NCBI RefSeq assembly: GCF_021869535.1
Contig: NW_026262734.1
Span: forward strand, 81,592,339 to 81,656,338
Reading direction: 5' to 3'
DNA: 64,000 nt
Source of the DNA: Mytilus californianus
Taxonomy: Eukaryota > Mollusca > Bivalvia > Mytilida > Mytilidae
This document shows positions 1 through 11,500 of this stretch, in pieces. Under the pieces are notes generated by a model, which ran no database searches, was not told the origin of the DNA, and worked only from the letters and a program-made list of their open reading frames with translations. The translations under genes and the position numbers were made by a program. Every line of letters starts with the position of its first letter. The stretch's first letter is position 1.

Positions 1-925
1 TTTTGTCTTTTAGAAGGTTCTGAATGAATTCTGCTTCATACGAGTACAAAAACAAATCGGCCAGTAGGGGGTGCACAATTAGTACCCATTGGGATACCGA
101 CTGTCTGTTGAAATATCAATCCTCCAAACTCAACAAATATATTGTCGATCAAAAAGTTCAGCATTTTGATAATATCATTTTCAGTTTATGTTCTGATAGA
201 ATCAGTGTGGTTTTTCCAAAACAAGAAATTTATATCTACGATTCCATTTTTATAGAAAAAGCTCTGTTTGATGAGATGGTAAAAGTCGATCTTTAAATTA
301 AGCATGGAGATACTAGTGTAAAGCGTAGAAAAATCAAAAGTTTTAATGTTGCTGCGAAATTGCAGAGATTACGATCTAAGATTTAACAGTAGATCTTTAG
401 AATTTTTAAGAATCCACATCTGATTGACACCACTGGTTGAATATATGTCATCACAATATTTTTGAAGTCCATCTTTTACTGTAGAAAGAATAGTAGTAAG
501 CACTTTCAAAAGATGTTAAGTTAAACATCTTGATGATCCAGATATGTATCGTTCTTTATAAGGAGTTTTGTGAAGTTTTGGTATCCAGTATAATGACCGT
601 AGATTTTCTTCGTTTTCTTTGATGATAATTCCAAAAGAAAGAAGGACAGCTTTAAGATTTTGTAAAATATTATCCTTTGTAAATGATGTTAAAGAACATG
701 TAGGATTACCAGTTTTGCTGTTTATTCCAAGCTCTTTTGTGAGACATTCCAAGTTATGGTTTTTACATATAAAGACATTATTATTGGAGGCTTTATCTGC
801 TGGAACAACAACATATTTGTTTTGCAAAGAGGATAAAGCATCCACAACCTCCGGGTTCTTGAATGGGTTAGAAACCTTTGTGCCGATAGTATATTGTAGT
901 TTCAGCGTCTTTGAACATATCTAAA
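1..925 (-). mobile_element. Penelope-like element, reverse transcriptase fragment cut by window edge
   Basis: Read on the minus strand, this stretch encodes broken pieces of a Penelope-like reverse transcriptase. Positions 845-516 give one open segment with the fingers motif VPADKAS and the motif WIPKLHKTPYKERY. Around 340-300 the reading TFDFSTLYTS appears (catalytic motif A). At 140-50 the reading QQTVGIPMGTNCAPL appears, the glycine-rich motif before the catalytic YLDD. The motif order is right for one protein, but frames change between pieces, so this is a dead copy. The 5' end stops near 925, and the 3' end runs off the window. The sequence differs enough from the 50.6-54.9 kb element to be another lineage of the same superfamily. 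Confidence 0.85.
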
Positions 926-1254
926 TAATATTTATTGTTACTTAACGTTTCTTTGCAACCAAAGTTATAACATAATTACATGTTTTGATTCAATTTTTTT
1001 GAAATTTTAACCATGCAAAACAATTTCGTATATAAATGATGTTCAACTATCTCACGAAAATTCACTGTATTTTGAAAATAAGAATAGGAATAACAGATGA
1101 TTAGTGTATTAACAAAAATAAATGTTCATATGTGCTGGCTAATTTTGTTAATAAAGTATTTTTGGGTTACTTTCTGTTATATATCATTCATTGTATTTAT
1201 AGATTTTTGACATTTTTACTTGGAGCGTTTTTATGGAGGTAAATGCAGAAATGA

Positions 1255-2360
1255 GCATCTCATTTAGAAAAAAATCACACACCTAATTAAATGAGCATTT
1301 TAAAAGTCAGAATGCGAATATATATGTTCAAACTCTTTTAGGTCATTTTTTAGTAAAAACAAACAAAATAACTATGTCAATTGGACCTGTTTTGATACGA
1401 TAACAACACTTGAATTTTTACTTTTTTGTTCGCTATAGAGATTCCGTTTATCGTCAAGTTATCGGAATTCTAATTGGGATTAACTGTGCACCACTTATTG
1501 CGGACCTGTTTCTGTATTGTTATGAGTTACAATTTATGACTAAAATCAGCAAAGACCCATAAAAACAACATCTGATACAAAAATTTAATAACACTTTTAG
1601 AGATTTGGATAATATATTGGCTCTTAATAATGAAGACTTCAGTATGTACACTAAATAGATTGATCCTGCTGAAATGACTTTGATAAAGCTAACACTAACA
1701 ATGAACACTGCACTTTCCTGGATCTTGATATCTATATCTTTAACGGGAAGCTTAATACCAATATTTACGATAAAAGAGATGATTTTTCATTTCCTATTGT
1801 TAATTATCCATTTTTAGATGGTGACGTTCCCTTGTAAACATCTTTTGGTGTTTATATATCTCAAATTGTTCGATTCGCTCGTACATGTAACAACGAATTT
1901 GATTTTAACGAAAGAAATCTCTGTATAACCGAAAAATAATTACACCAGGGTTTTTGATATCACACACTTGTCAAAACATTTACTTAAATTTATCATCGGT
2001 ACAAGGACATCATTCGTAAATATACATCAACATGCAGACATCTTATATGTTCAGGTATTTCACATCCATTCTTTTATGGTAATATTCTATACAAAGCACA
2101 AAAATGTCGTCATTCACCTCAAAAGCTAACCAAATCTTTAACAGACTTATTCAGAAGGGATATAGTTACGATACTGCTGTCAGGACATTAAAAATGGCAT
2201 ATTTTGGAATTAATATTGATTCACTCATAGGGTCTTTGCATCGGAAATAAACACATAAAACCAGTTGTTGGCATGATACGGGTTTTTCCCATATATTTTA
2301 TGATGGTCTGATTCCAAACCCCTAACTGGAGGGATTGTACTTCAAACTCGGAAGTAAAAC
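1255..2360 (+). mobile_element. Penelope-like element, reverse transcriptase palm and thumb remnant
   Basis: Plus-strand reading across several frames gives the palm and thumb of a Penelope-like reverse transcriptase: IEKK..H.IKWAFKKSECEYICSNSF-like text near 1260-1345, VNWTCFDTITT near 1378, INCAPLIADLFLYCYELQF near 1480, and a decayed LDNILALNNEDF (for YLDD) near 1605. It continues through the thumb to about 2240 and into the non-coding 3' segment, which ends near 2360 with a hairpin-like TAACTGGAGGGATTGT. It closely matches the minus-strand element at 51.1-52.4 kb, including that 3' segment. Stops and frameshifts make it a pseudogene. It is in opposite orientation to the fragment at 1-925. 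Confidence 0.85.
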
Positions 2361-5300
2361 TAAACTCTTCGATAAAACCTTTAAAAAAAAAAAGATCTAA
2401 AAAAATTAGTTTATGACACTCCATTCCTTTGGAAAAACAAAAAAAGGCCGGAACAATAATAAACAAACAACAAAAGAAATAATCAAACGTAGAAAAGAAA
2501 GGAAAAATAGGTCAGAACAACAATAAACAAACAACAACATAAATAATTAAACATAGAAAAGAAAGAAAAAAATAGTTAAACATATCGCATTTTTCGTGTT
2601 CTACATAAGACAAGTGCTATATATCCTGTACCGAGTCATGATCTAATATGTTGGGAAGGAATATCAATGATCTCGTATCAAAACAACACATGAACACAAT
2701 GCATTGCATTAGTAGTTGAAATTAATCGGTGGAAAATGATGAGACAAAAACAAGAACGAATGACGTTTCTGAGTTGTCCTCAAATAGCTCTGTGTTGACT
2801 TTTGTTAGAGATGACAACGTAGTTGTCTGATAGATAAAATTACAAATTTGAAATATTGAACCAAAAAGCATGTAAAAAAATGTGTCAAAAGTTTTTTTCT
2901 TTGGTATTATATTTCTAATACTTTCAAACTATTTTAACACCAGGATAAATATTGAGATGAATAAATCGAATAAGTTATTGTAATTTTGTTTGACTGATCT
3001 TGAATTTGCATTTCGAGGGATCTTGTTTGGTTACAGAAAACCGTAAACATACTGATGTTTACTTTCCGGTTCATGCCTTGTATATGTTTTCAAATTTATC
3101 AATTATTATCAGAATATAGATTGTCAAATCTATGTTTTGATATTGTTTATTTTCATCATTTTATATTTGTATCATTTTTTTTCTTCTTTTGTTTTCAGAG
3201 TATATAGCTTTTGTTTTATTTCCAATATTTCATTTTTTATTATTTTTCTATTTATGATAAAAACATGATTGCTATTTATTTTAGGTGTGGGTGAGTATAA
3301 AGAAGCAAATCGTGAGTGATTTCTCCCTTGAAGGTTTTGTAAAGGTTTTTTGGTTATTTCTGAGGAGGATTTGTTCCAATCTTAATGATTTGACAACAGG
3401 AAGACAATTTGTAGCTGTCGTTTTTGCATTAAATTTGTCTGAAGGAGTCTTTATGAGACGATCTTGTCATAGACCGACTCTGATGTAATACATTATGCAT
3501 ATTTTCATTTACTATTTTCTGAAATATTATTAGTCTAGGTCGTAGACGGCATTCTTGGAGAGTTTGCCAATTCATGGTGTCTAACATCTCAGATACACTG
3601 CTGTTTTTATGATATCTGTTACATGCTTACCTCGACGCCCGTCTCTGAACAATTTCTATCGATCTTATATTTTCATTTGTTTATGGGTCCTTTACAATTT
3701 ATCATAATATGATTTAGTAATAATCTAATAAGAGTTTGAAAAGTTCTTATTTTAATTCTTTGTGATTGCGCTTTGAGCTTTCTTCGGACGATAGATATGG
3801 ATTCACTAGATTTGTCACCTGGGTAATTTCAAAATCTTCAAAAAAGCATTAACAAATACCGAGCTCCCACTTGTATGGCAGAAAAAATTACAAGACGTTC
3901 TTTGACAAAACCCTGGCTCATTTATTTTTGCTCAGACACCGATGACGTTTCACAAAATGTTAGTAGCAGCTGCAAGCTCTTGAATATCGTATGAGTTGAG
4001 ACACGTATACTCCATACGTAGATAAACTACTGTCGACTTAATTAAGACATAATCAGGTGCAAAAAATCTACTTTTCAATGAAATGTCATTATGCATATCT
4101 AATTACAGATGTCTGCCTACGCTTGTGACCTATAAAGAAACTATTTAAGCTACTTCATGAATTGGAATGATATTTGTATATTTTTGTTTGCAGCTACTGC
4201 GAATTCAAATATCTTGACAAATATGATTGATATGCAAAGGATAAGAAAATACAAAGGGACAACCAAAAAGAGGAGAAAGACGCATAATCTCTAAAGATAC
4301 AATATTCTAAAAGTTAAGTATCAGTGACAAAATCAAAAGTACGTGTAATTACAGGCACTCCTGACTGCTCGACAATTTACTCCCGTTGTGTGTACTGTTT
4401 AGTTCATTTCAGGACAAAAATATTTACTTTAGGTATAAATATGGAAAGAAATGCAATAATGAACTTTTATCCATCAAGGAGATAAAACCAGATGAGTTTC
4501 GTATGCAGAACAAAAACAACTTACTGAAAGAGTAGACACAGATATATATTTGTTTATAAAAAAAAAGGATATCTTTAGTGTTATTCACATGCGTTTTTGC
4601 ATGTCTGAAGTCATCGACCTGGTATTTGATTTTTGTATCTTTTATTTTATCTTTAGGAAACTTTATGTTGTGGGTAAAGTTTTGATAGTCCCTGTGAAGT
4701 TCATGCTTACTGATTTTGACTTGGGGAGATTAAGTGCTTTACATATAGCATATTCTTTTGGAAAATTATGTGAAGACAGCATCTTGACCTGCAGATTAAA
4801 GTAATTAATGTCTGCATATTTGAATAACCTTAATAAATTTCTAGCGTCCGAACGCTTCATCATGAACACTGAACCTCAAACTTTTGAAATTCGTTGATGT
4901 ATAAATACGGAAAACCTTTTAGGGCTATGTAACCAGAAAGGACGTATGAAAAATAACCAAACTCATCTAAGGTAAACTTAGACTCCAAATATGTCTTTTT
5001 AAAACCTGGTTTCTTATAATGAGGAATATCTTATCTTAATCATCATAGGTATTATAATGCTAAAGGAGGAGGTATGATAAGGCCACCATATAGCCCCTTA
5101 AATTTATCAGGGAGTATCTGTAAATGAATTTAACATACTTTAATAATCACATAGTTGTATATGTATACACAGTGATAGACCAGTGTTTTAATGCAAGTTA
5201 TCTCATGTCACACGCACTTATAGGAAATCAACCTCGTGTCATTGTAATAGCATAATGGTTATTTGCTTGAAACGGTTCTGTTTCGTATTGCAAGTTAACA

Positions 5301-6714
5301 TGGTCTTAAGTGATTTGAGATAAGCATAGATTCATTATAAACTACATATCTTTAATTAAAAATGTCTATCAAGAATTTCACACAAAGCATTCTTGTTTAG
5401 TGTCTTTGTACCCTATCCATGCTTTAAAATACCGAAACGTTTCCCCTGCCCATTTCTTCAATTCGCCAATAACAGTTGTGTTTTAATGCTCTACTTCCCT
5501 TCTACGAATAATGTAATCACTCTTATATTCCTCAAAAAGTTTTTGTATTGCTTGTTCCTCTTCAGTGTGCGCAATCTGTGAAAGAAAGATATTTAAGATA
5601 CTTCAATACTATTAAAATTTTGTTTATAACAAGAAAATCGTATTAAGATGAATAGAAATTAAGCCATTAATGTCACGACAGCCTATAATATTCTAGTATC
5701 AACGATTCTTGAATAAGTCAGAGATTTCATTGGCATATCTTCCAATTTTTGTAAACAAATTGAATCAGTTTAAAAACGTACAGCTTACTCTTTAAAATGT
5801 ATCTGCCTTAACATACTTCAGACACCAATTTTACTACATATTCGAAATGTGGTGTCAGCATACCTTTATTCTAACAAAATAGTCAAAAATTAATTACACA
5901 ATGTACTAGTATTTCAAATTTACTCTCTGTTGCTTTGCTAGTACAATCAATTTGCATTGCAAATCTACCTTTATCTGTGTTCGTTCGGTTTTTTGTTTAT
6001 TTTCTTCTTTACCCGTATTTTCAAAAAGGGTAATGCTATTGCCGAAAAGGTCAAATAGGCCGTGTTTAAGATCATTTTATTGACTTCATCTGCTTTACTT
6101 CATTTTTTTAAGGGTAATCTTACAGTAGTACAATACATCTTTGACCTCTACGCTCAACAAGTGTTTCAATTTTACTTTTTTCAATATACCTTTTCTTTAG
6201 TATGATTTAGGTCGGTGTTTCGTTACTTCATTCCCAAACTTTTTATATTAACACATACAGTTAATATATAATCAATAAAAAAAAACCAGATCAACGAAAG
6301 TGCAATTTAGTCTTATATCTTGTCATGATGTTTATAATGTGTAATTTATTTCCGACATTTTCCTACCTTGTTGTGTAGATAGTTGGTAACACTAACATCG
6401 GAAAATAATAACAAATAATCCCTTTTTTATATTTAATACGACACTTGAACTACATTAACAACAGTATGAAGAATAATATAATGATAGTTTCAAATTGCTT
6501 TTATAGTCAAATATAAACCAGTTGCACGAAATTCACATGAAGTACCTGAAAATTTTCACATAATAATACAATTACCGGAGTCGAAATTACAAAGAACGGA
6601 GAAATTTCTAATAATAATTAGCGGAGCTCAAAATAATATTAAGCGGAGAATAACAGTCCATAAATTTGAATAATGAATTTTTCGCTATTCGCGACACTCC
6701 CAACCACAAAAATG
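2361..6714. other. AT-rich stretch with no gene recognised
   Basis: No exon with credible splice sites, RNA gene or repeat family could be assigned here. Short open frames occur (for example 3285-3488, 4550-4804, and 4869-4663 on the minus strand), but none shows a domain, biased codon use or a homologous copy elsewhere in the window. Confidence 0.5.
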
Positions 6715-7270
6715 TCACACAAAATGTTCAAAATAGTCAATAACTACATCATATGTGCTGCCTGTTTCTTCTCCATTCACATAGTGTGTTCTTTTCCTCA
6801 TTGATATTATAACTGTCTGAACATATTTTCCTGACCGTCCAACAGTAGTGTATTCACTCAACTCGTCGTCACTTATTGTTATTACACTAACGGCTTCAAT
6901 GTTGTTTTCCTGGCTATTGATGTCCGTCTCCATATGCTCAGCTGGTGGTTCTTCGTTGGATGATTGACTATCAGATACCTCTAACTGTTGCCCCATATTA
7001 TCATCTTGAGATTCATTGTTGTTTTCATCTGGTATAATTTTATCTACATCGAATGTTTGTGATGTGTCACTGAAATCCAGCTCTTCTATAAGATCGAAAA
7101 TGGTGTCATCCTCACTGATATCTTCATAATAGGAAGGTTGTTGATTCTTGTCACCTCTTGTAGATTTCATTGCCATTCTTATTGATTTTACTTTATCCAA
7201 ACCATGAATTTTCTGCAAATGTCTGTACAAGTATTCTCGTCTTATAAACTTCCTTTTGCACTTGCAAAGA
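6715..7270 (-). CDS. Terminal exon of a zinc-finger-like protein with acidic tail
   Basis: An open frame of 184 residues reads from a possible splice acceptor at 7271-7272 (AACAG then TCTTTGC) to a TGA at 6717-6715. It opens with a C2H2-like finger: C-K-C-K-R-K-F, then R-R-E-Y-L-Y-R-H-L-Q-K-I-H. Spacing from the second cysteine to the two histidines is the classic 12 and 4. The cysteine pair, however, is C-x-C instead of C-x2-C. The rest is acidic and low in hydrophobics, with VITISDDELSE (shape of a SUMO-interacting motif) near the middle and a C-terminal YFEHFV. Upstream exons were not found. The acceptor phase does not obviously match gene C, which ends in phase 0 at 8489, unless a second AG at 7262-7261 is used. 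A nuclear role is inferred only. Confidence 0.55.
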
Positions 7271-7439
7271 CTGTTGAATTTATGAGTGATTTTACATAAG
7301 AAAATATGTCATGAACTCTCAACTGAAATCGATATTTAACGTTAAAATTGTTTTGTTAAGCAGTTGATAGGTTGATAGTTTGTTTCCAATCTTAATATTT
7401 ATATATTATTGTTGTCCGCTTAGAATCGATGTTATCAGT

Positions 7440-7640
7440 TAAACCTTTTACAGTTTGTTCTTATGTTGTGTTGTTACACCTTCGCAATTTAGGAGGAATG
7501 TACTTACAACTATGTATAATCCCGCAACATTCTTTATGTGTCTCTCACAAGTTATTATTATTGGTTGGTGTATGATTATTGATTTTCGTTTACTGCGGAT
7601 TTATAGTTATTCGTTGGATTCCTATTTTTGAGGATGTCAT
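7440..7640 (-). repeat. Interspersed repeat family R2, reverse copy
   Basis: Degenerate copy of a repeat recurring at 8145, 9905, 33595, 35515, 60295 and 62215. Diagnostic text here is TTGTGTTGTTACACC followed by a run ending in CCCGCAACATT. I recognise this family as common in mussel DNA. No coding capacity seen. Confidence 0.55.
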
Positions 7641-8144
7641 GGGAAGCTGGTCGAGGTTATAAACTAATATGAATGTTAAACAAAGTACAAATAATTTTAA
7701 GGCTTGTATTCAGATATTGGCCACATCAAGAAATCAAGTATTTTCGAAATACAATGTTTCCTTAATCGACAAAAACTTGTACCATCAGAAATAAATAATG
7801 CCTAAGTAGTATGCATTCCTGCATACAAACTTTTGGTGAGACGAAATGGAAGAACTTTCCTTTTCCAGCTCCACTAAGATTAGCCATAACGACCTTTTTT
7901 TCGTTCTAAATTTTATATTTAGGTTAAAGTATCTGAACATTTCAGCAAAATCAGATAAAATAGTATTATCTAAACAAGGATTTAAATAGTTAAGATATCA
8001 TCTTGATAACCTTGATATTTTTTAGATGCAAACAGGCCTTGTTTTTTTCAATACAGTGAAACCATATAAAAGACCATGAACCAACTCAAATGACAAAAGG
8101 GGGTAAACACAGGGTAATTTTCTTGTCAAAGAAGGAGATTTTAT

Positions 8145-8335
8145 AGAAAAATAAAAAGATGTGGTATGATTGTCAATGAGACAACTCTCTATCAGAGACC
8201 ACCTGACGTAGAATTTAACAACTATAGGTCACCGTTGGGTCTTCAACATTGAGCAAATCCCATACTGAATTGTAAGCCAGTTGACCAGATGTCGCAAAGG
8301 CAATTATATACCACAGCTCTTAATTTTTATATAAA
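8145..8335 (+). repeat. Interspersed repeat family R2, forward copy
   Basis: Forward copy with the characteristic GAGACAACTCTCTATCAGAG block, then AACTATAGGTCACCGT and CTTCAACATTGAGCAAA. It lies just 3' (minus sense) of the last assigned exon of gene C. Confidence 0.7.
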
Positions 8336-8488
8336 ATTTGGATTTAATCTATCAATCTTATTATATTGTTTATCCTAGTCAGTAACATTCTAGCATTCAA
8401 ATTATTAAAATGTAGTTTTTCTTAAAAAAAACTTCAAGCAGTTTTATTTCATAAAACAAACGACACTAACATCATTTAAACTACTTAC

Positions 8489-8532
8489 ATATGTCGTATT
8501 TTTAGGAGAATCATAAATTTCTATCGTTCCAT
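8489..8532 (-). CDS. Gene C exon 10, cytoplasmic tail
   Basis: 44 nt between TTTTAG| and TAT|GTAAGT, phase 1 to phase 0. It encodes GTIEIYDSPKNTTY. No stop occurs, so at least one more exon must lie downstream. None could be fixed between 8488 and 7271. Confidence 0.6.
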
Positions 8533-11500
8533 CTAAAATACAAAATGTACAATAACGTAAAGAATCTTTTCGTCACCGATGTCTGGGCAGAAAGTTGATG
8601 AACCAGGGTTATGTCAAACAACATCTCGCCCTTTTTCTAAAAAGTTCATCGGAAAATACCAAGACCTTGTTGATAATTATTCCGTATCAACTTCACAAAT
8701 AATACATGATGGTCTTGAAGTATAGATTCTAGGTACTGATGTTGTTTATGCTCTTAATTACGTTTTATAGTGCGCTTTTTATTTGTCTTTGTATATATTT
8801 AACCTTAACTGTTTATTCCATTTTTGGTAATATACTTTTGGCGTGGCTTTGTATTTACACATCCTGCCATTGTGATATTGTGCTATTGTCATTTTTTGTA
8901 TTCTTGTCTTTCGTTTTTGCTTATGTACTTTGCCTATAGAGTGTTTGTATGCGATTTTGTTTTTCATTGCTGAAATAGTTATTTGTTTTTATAGTGATTG
9001 AGATTATTACACAATGGTGACTGTTGTACCCCAATTTTTGACTATTTTACATATTATGTCTGTTTGTTTTGCTCATTCATTGTTGTCAATATAATGGAAT
9101 TCTATGCAACAGTCATACAAGTGAGAGGTTTAGCTAGCTATAAAACCAGATTTAAGGATGTTCGCTACTCTGTTTCAAAATCACAAGATTTTTAAAAGAC
9201 TGTTATAAATTAATAGTATATAAATAAAGAAACTAAAAAAGCAGAAAAAAATGAAGGGTCCGTGTCCTTGTTTTCGAGATATAAGCCATTGAAAATCTGG
9301 CGGGAAATAATTCTCTCTAGATTTTTCATAGATTTAACATTGACACCTTTTTCTTTCAAAAACGATGAAGAAATAACAAGGATTTTATAAGATTTTTCAA
9401 AGATGACATTTTAAACTATATGTAATCAAATTATGGAAAGAAAAGTAGGGGTTAGTGGGCAAAATTTTTAATGGCATTACATGGATAAAACCAAGGGATT
9501 CCGAATATCTGGCAAAAATTCAAAAACAAGAGGAGCGAACATCCTTAATCCATCATTTTCTACATAAGTAAATGCCTGTACGAAGTCAGGAATATTACAG
9601 TTGTTTTCCATTCGTTTGATGTGTTTGAGCTTTTCATTTTACCATTTGATTAAGGACTTTCCGTTTTGAATTTTCCTTGACGTTCGTTGTTTTTGCTATT
9701 TTACTTTTTTCTGTCGTCACAATAACATATATGAAGAAGGTTACCGTCAATAAGTAATCACGCACCTTCACAAACTGCTTCTGTTATACCGGAACTTATA
9801 TTACCCTTCCCGAAATGTCAAGGGCACTCCCGGGTTTCTTGTAATTCACGAGACATAGTTTGTAGATTGGGGATATTTTTGTCTTTTCATCCCTTTTTTG
9901 TCAGCTTGGTTATTGTCTATTTAAATAAGAAAATGTTGTATGAGTGCCAATGAGACAACTCTCCATCAAAGTCACAATGTATAAAAAGCAAACAATTAAA
10001 GGTCAAAGTACGGCCTTCAACACGGAGCCTTGGATCACACCGAACAGCAAGCTATAAAGGGCCCCGATATGACTAGTGTAAAACAATTCATACAGGAAAA
10101 CCAACGGTCTAATCTATATAAAAAAATGAAGAAACGAGAAACACTTATGAACCACACCAACAAACGACAACCACTGAACAACAGGCTCCTGACTTAGTAC
10201 AGGTTTTCTTTTGTAATTTGATATGATTATTCTTATTCGAGTTTTATAATTGTTTTTCTTATAAGTCTGCTATTCATCTTAACCGCCAAACAAGTTGATA
10301 ATGTGGACACTAAGTTATTAGTCCTTGAGGTTTTTCTGGTCCCCTATATGCATTAATGTATGATACTGATTTTGGTGTCCATGAAATGCACATCAAATAC
10401 TATCGAGACCAAAGATTGATTACTTCTTGAACTTATTGTATTATACGAATTCAATAGGGTATACAAAAAGATCTTTATTTCATAGTATGACTGCAATTAA
10501 AGTTTATTTTGGGTAATGGTTTTATGAGTTAAGGTCTGAAATTATTTTATTTACTAAATGTGTATGAGCTACGTCCTTAGTCCTTAGCTTTACACGGGTT
10601 GTACCAATGCTAAAATGCGAAAATGTATGTTTTTATAAATTCAAAATATATTTTGCCCAGAGTGAAGTTAGAATATGATGTATTTTGAAAATGAAATTGT
10701 TTTTTACATTCAATTCTAATAAGATGAATACATAAGGTGATTAACATATAATGATATAAATAGTAGGTGATATTTACTATATGCTGGATGCTGGGTATAT
10801 GAAGAAGAATAAAAAATACTTATGCAATAATTAATAGCTCACTTACCTTCAATAAGATCTTTTAATACTGTAAATTCATATGGTTTGTTCTGGTAAGACT
10901 CCAATTTGGCTTTGTGTATTCTATATTTACTTTTATATTCTTTTGTCTTCGTGTTTTGATCTTCAGCAAAGACAAAAAATTCGAAAGTAATTTTTACATT
11001 TATTTTTCCTGCAGTCATTTTAATAAGTTCTTTACAATAATATTGAATTCATTCATACAACTGTTACATAAAGAGATATGGAAAAAAATGATTTAACGGA
11101 ATTAATAATAAAGAAACCAAAGATAGTTTCCTTATGATACATGTTAAACATGTTAAATGTATTGCGGTATTAAATGCTTTACAAAATAGTATACGGATTA
11201 ATGGTGTATCATTTTGTGGCCATCTTGCCTTTAAAAAAGTACTATTGTGAAAACAATGGTCGATTTTGTTAAAAAAAAGTAAAATGTTTTAACGGGACAT
11301 TAGCCCACCTTCGTAGCTCAAAGTTTTTAATTTTATTTATTAATTACTAAAGTATTTACAAGAATTGCTAATTGCTGTTTACTTTCCAAAGCAATTGCCT
11401 ATCATTATTCTTTTTCAAGATGAAAAAGATTCAAGAATCAGCTGTAGTAGAGGGAAGTTGTCAAAGTGTTAATTTTATCTTCAGTTGAGATTGTTGTAAG

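Noticed and set aside
7801..7890. Minus-strand start MANLSGAGKGKFFHF as a first exon for the zinc-finger gene
   Set aside because: The only donor-like site gives phase 1, which does not match the acceptor phase at 7270. The sequence may itself be a repeat.
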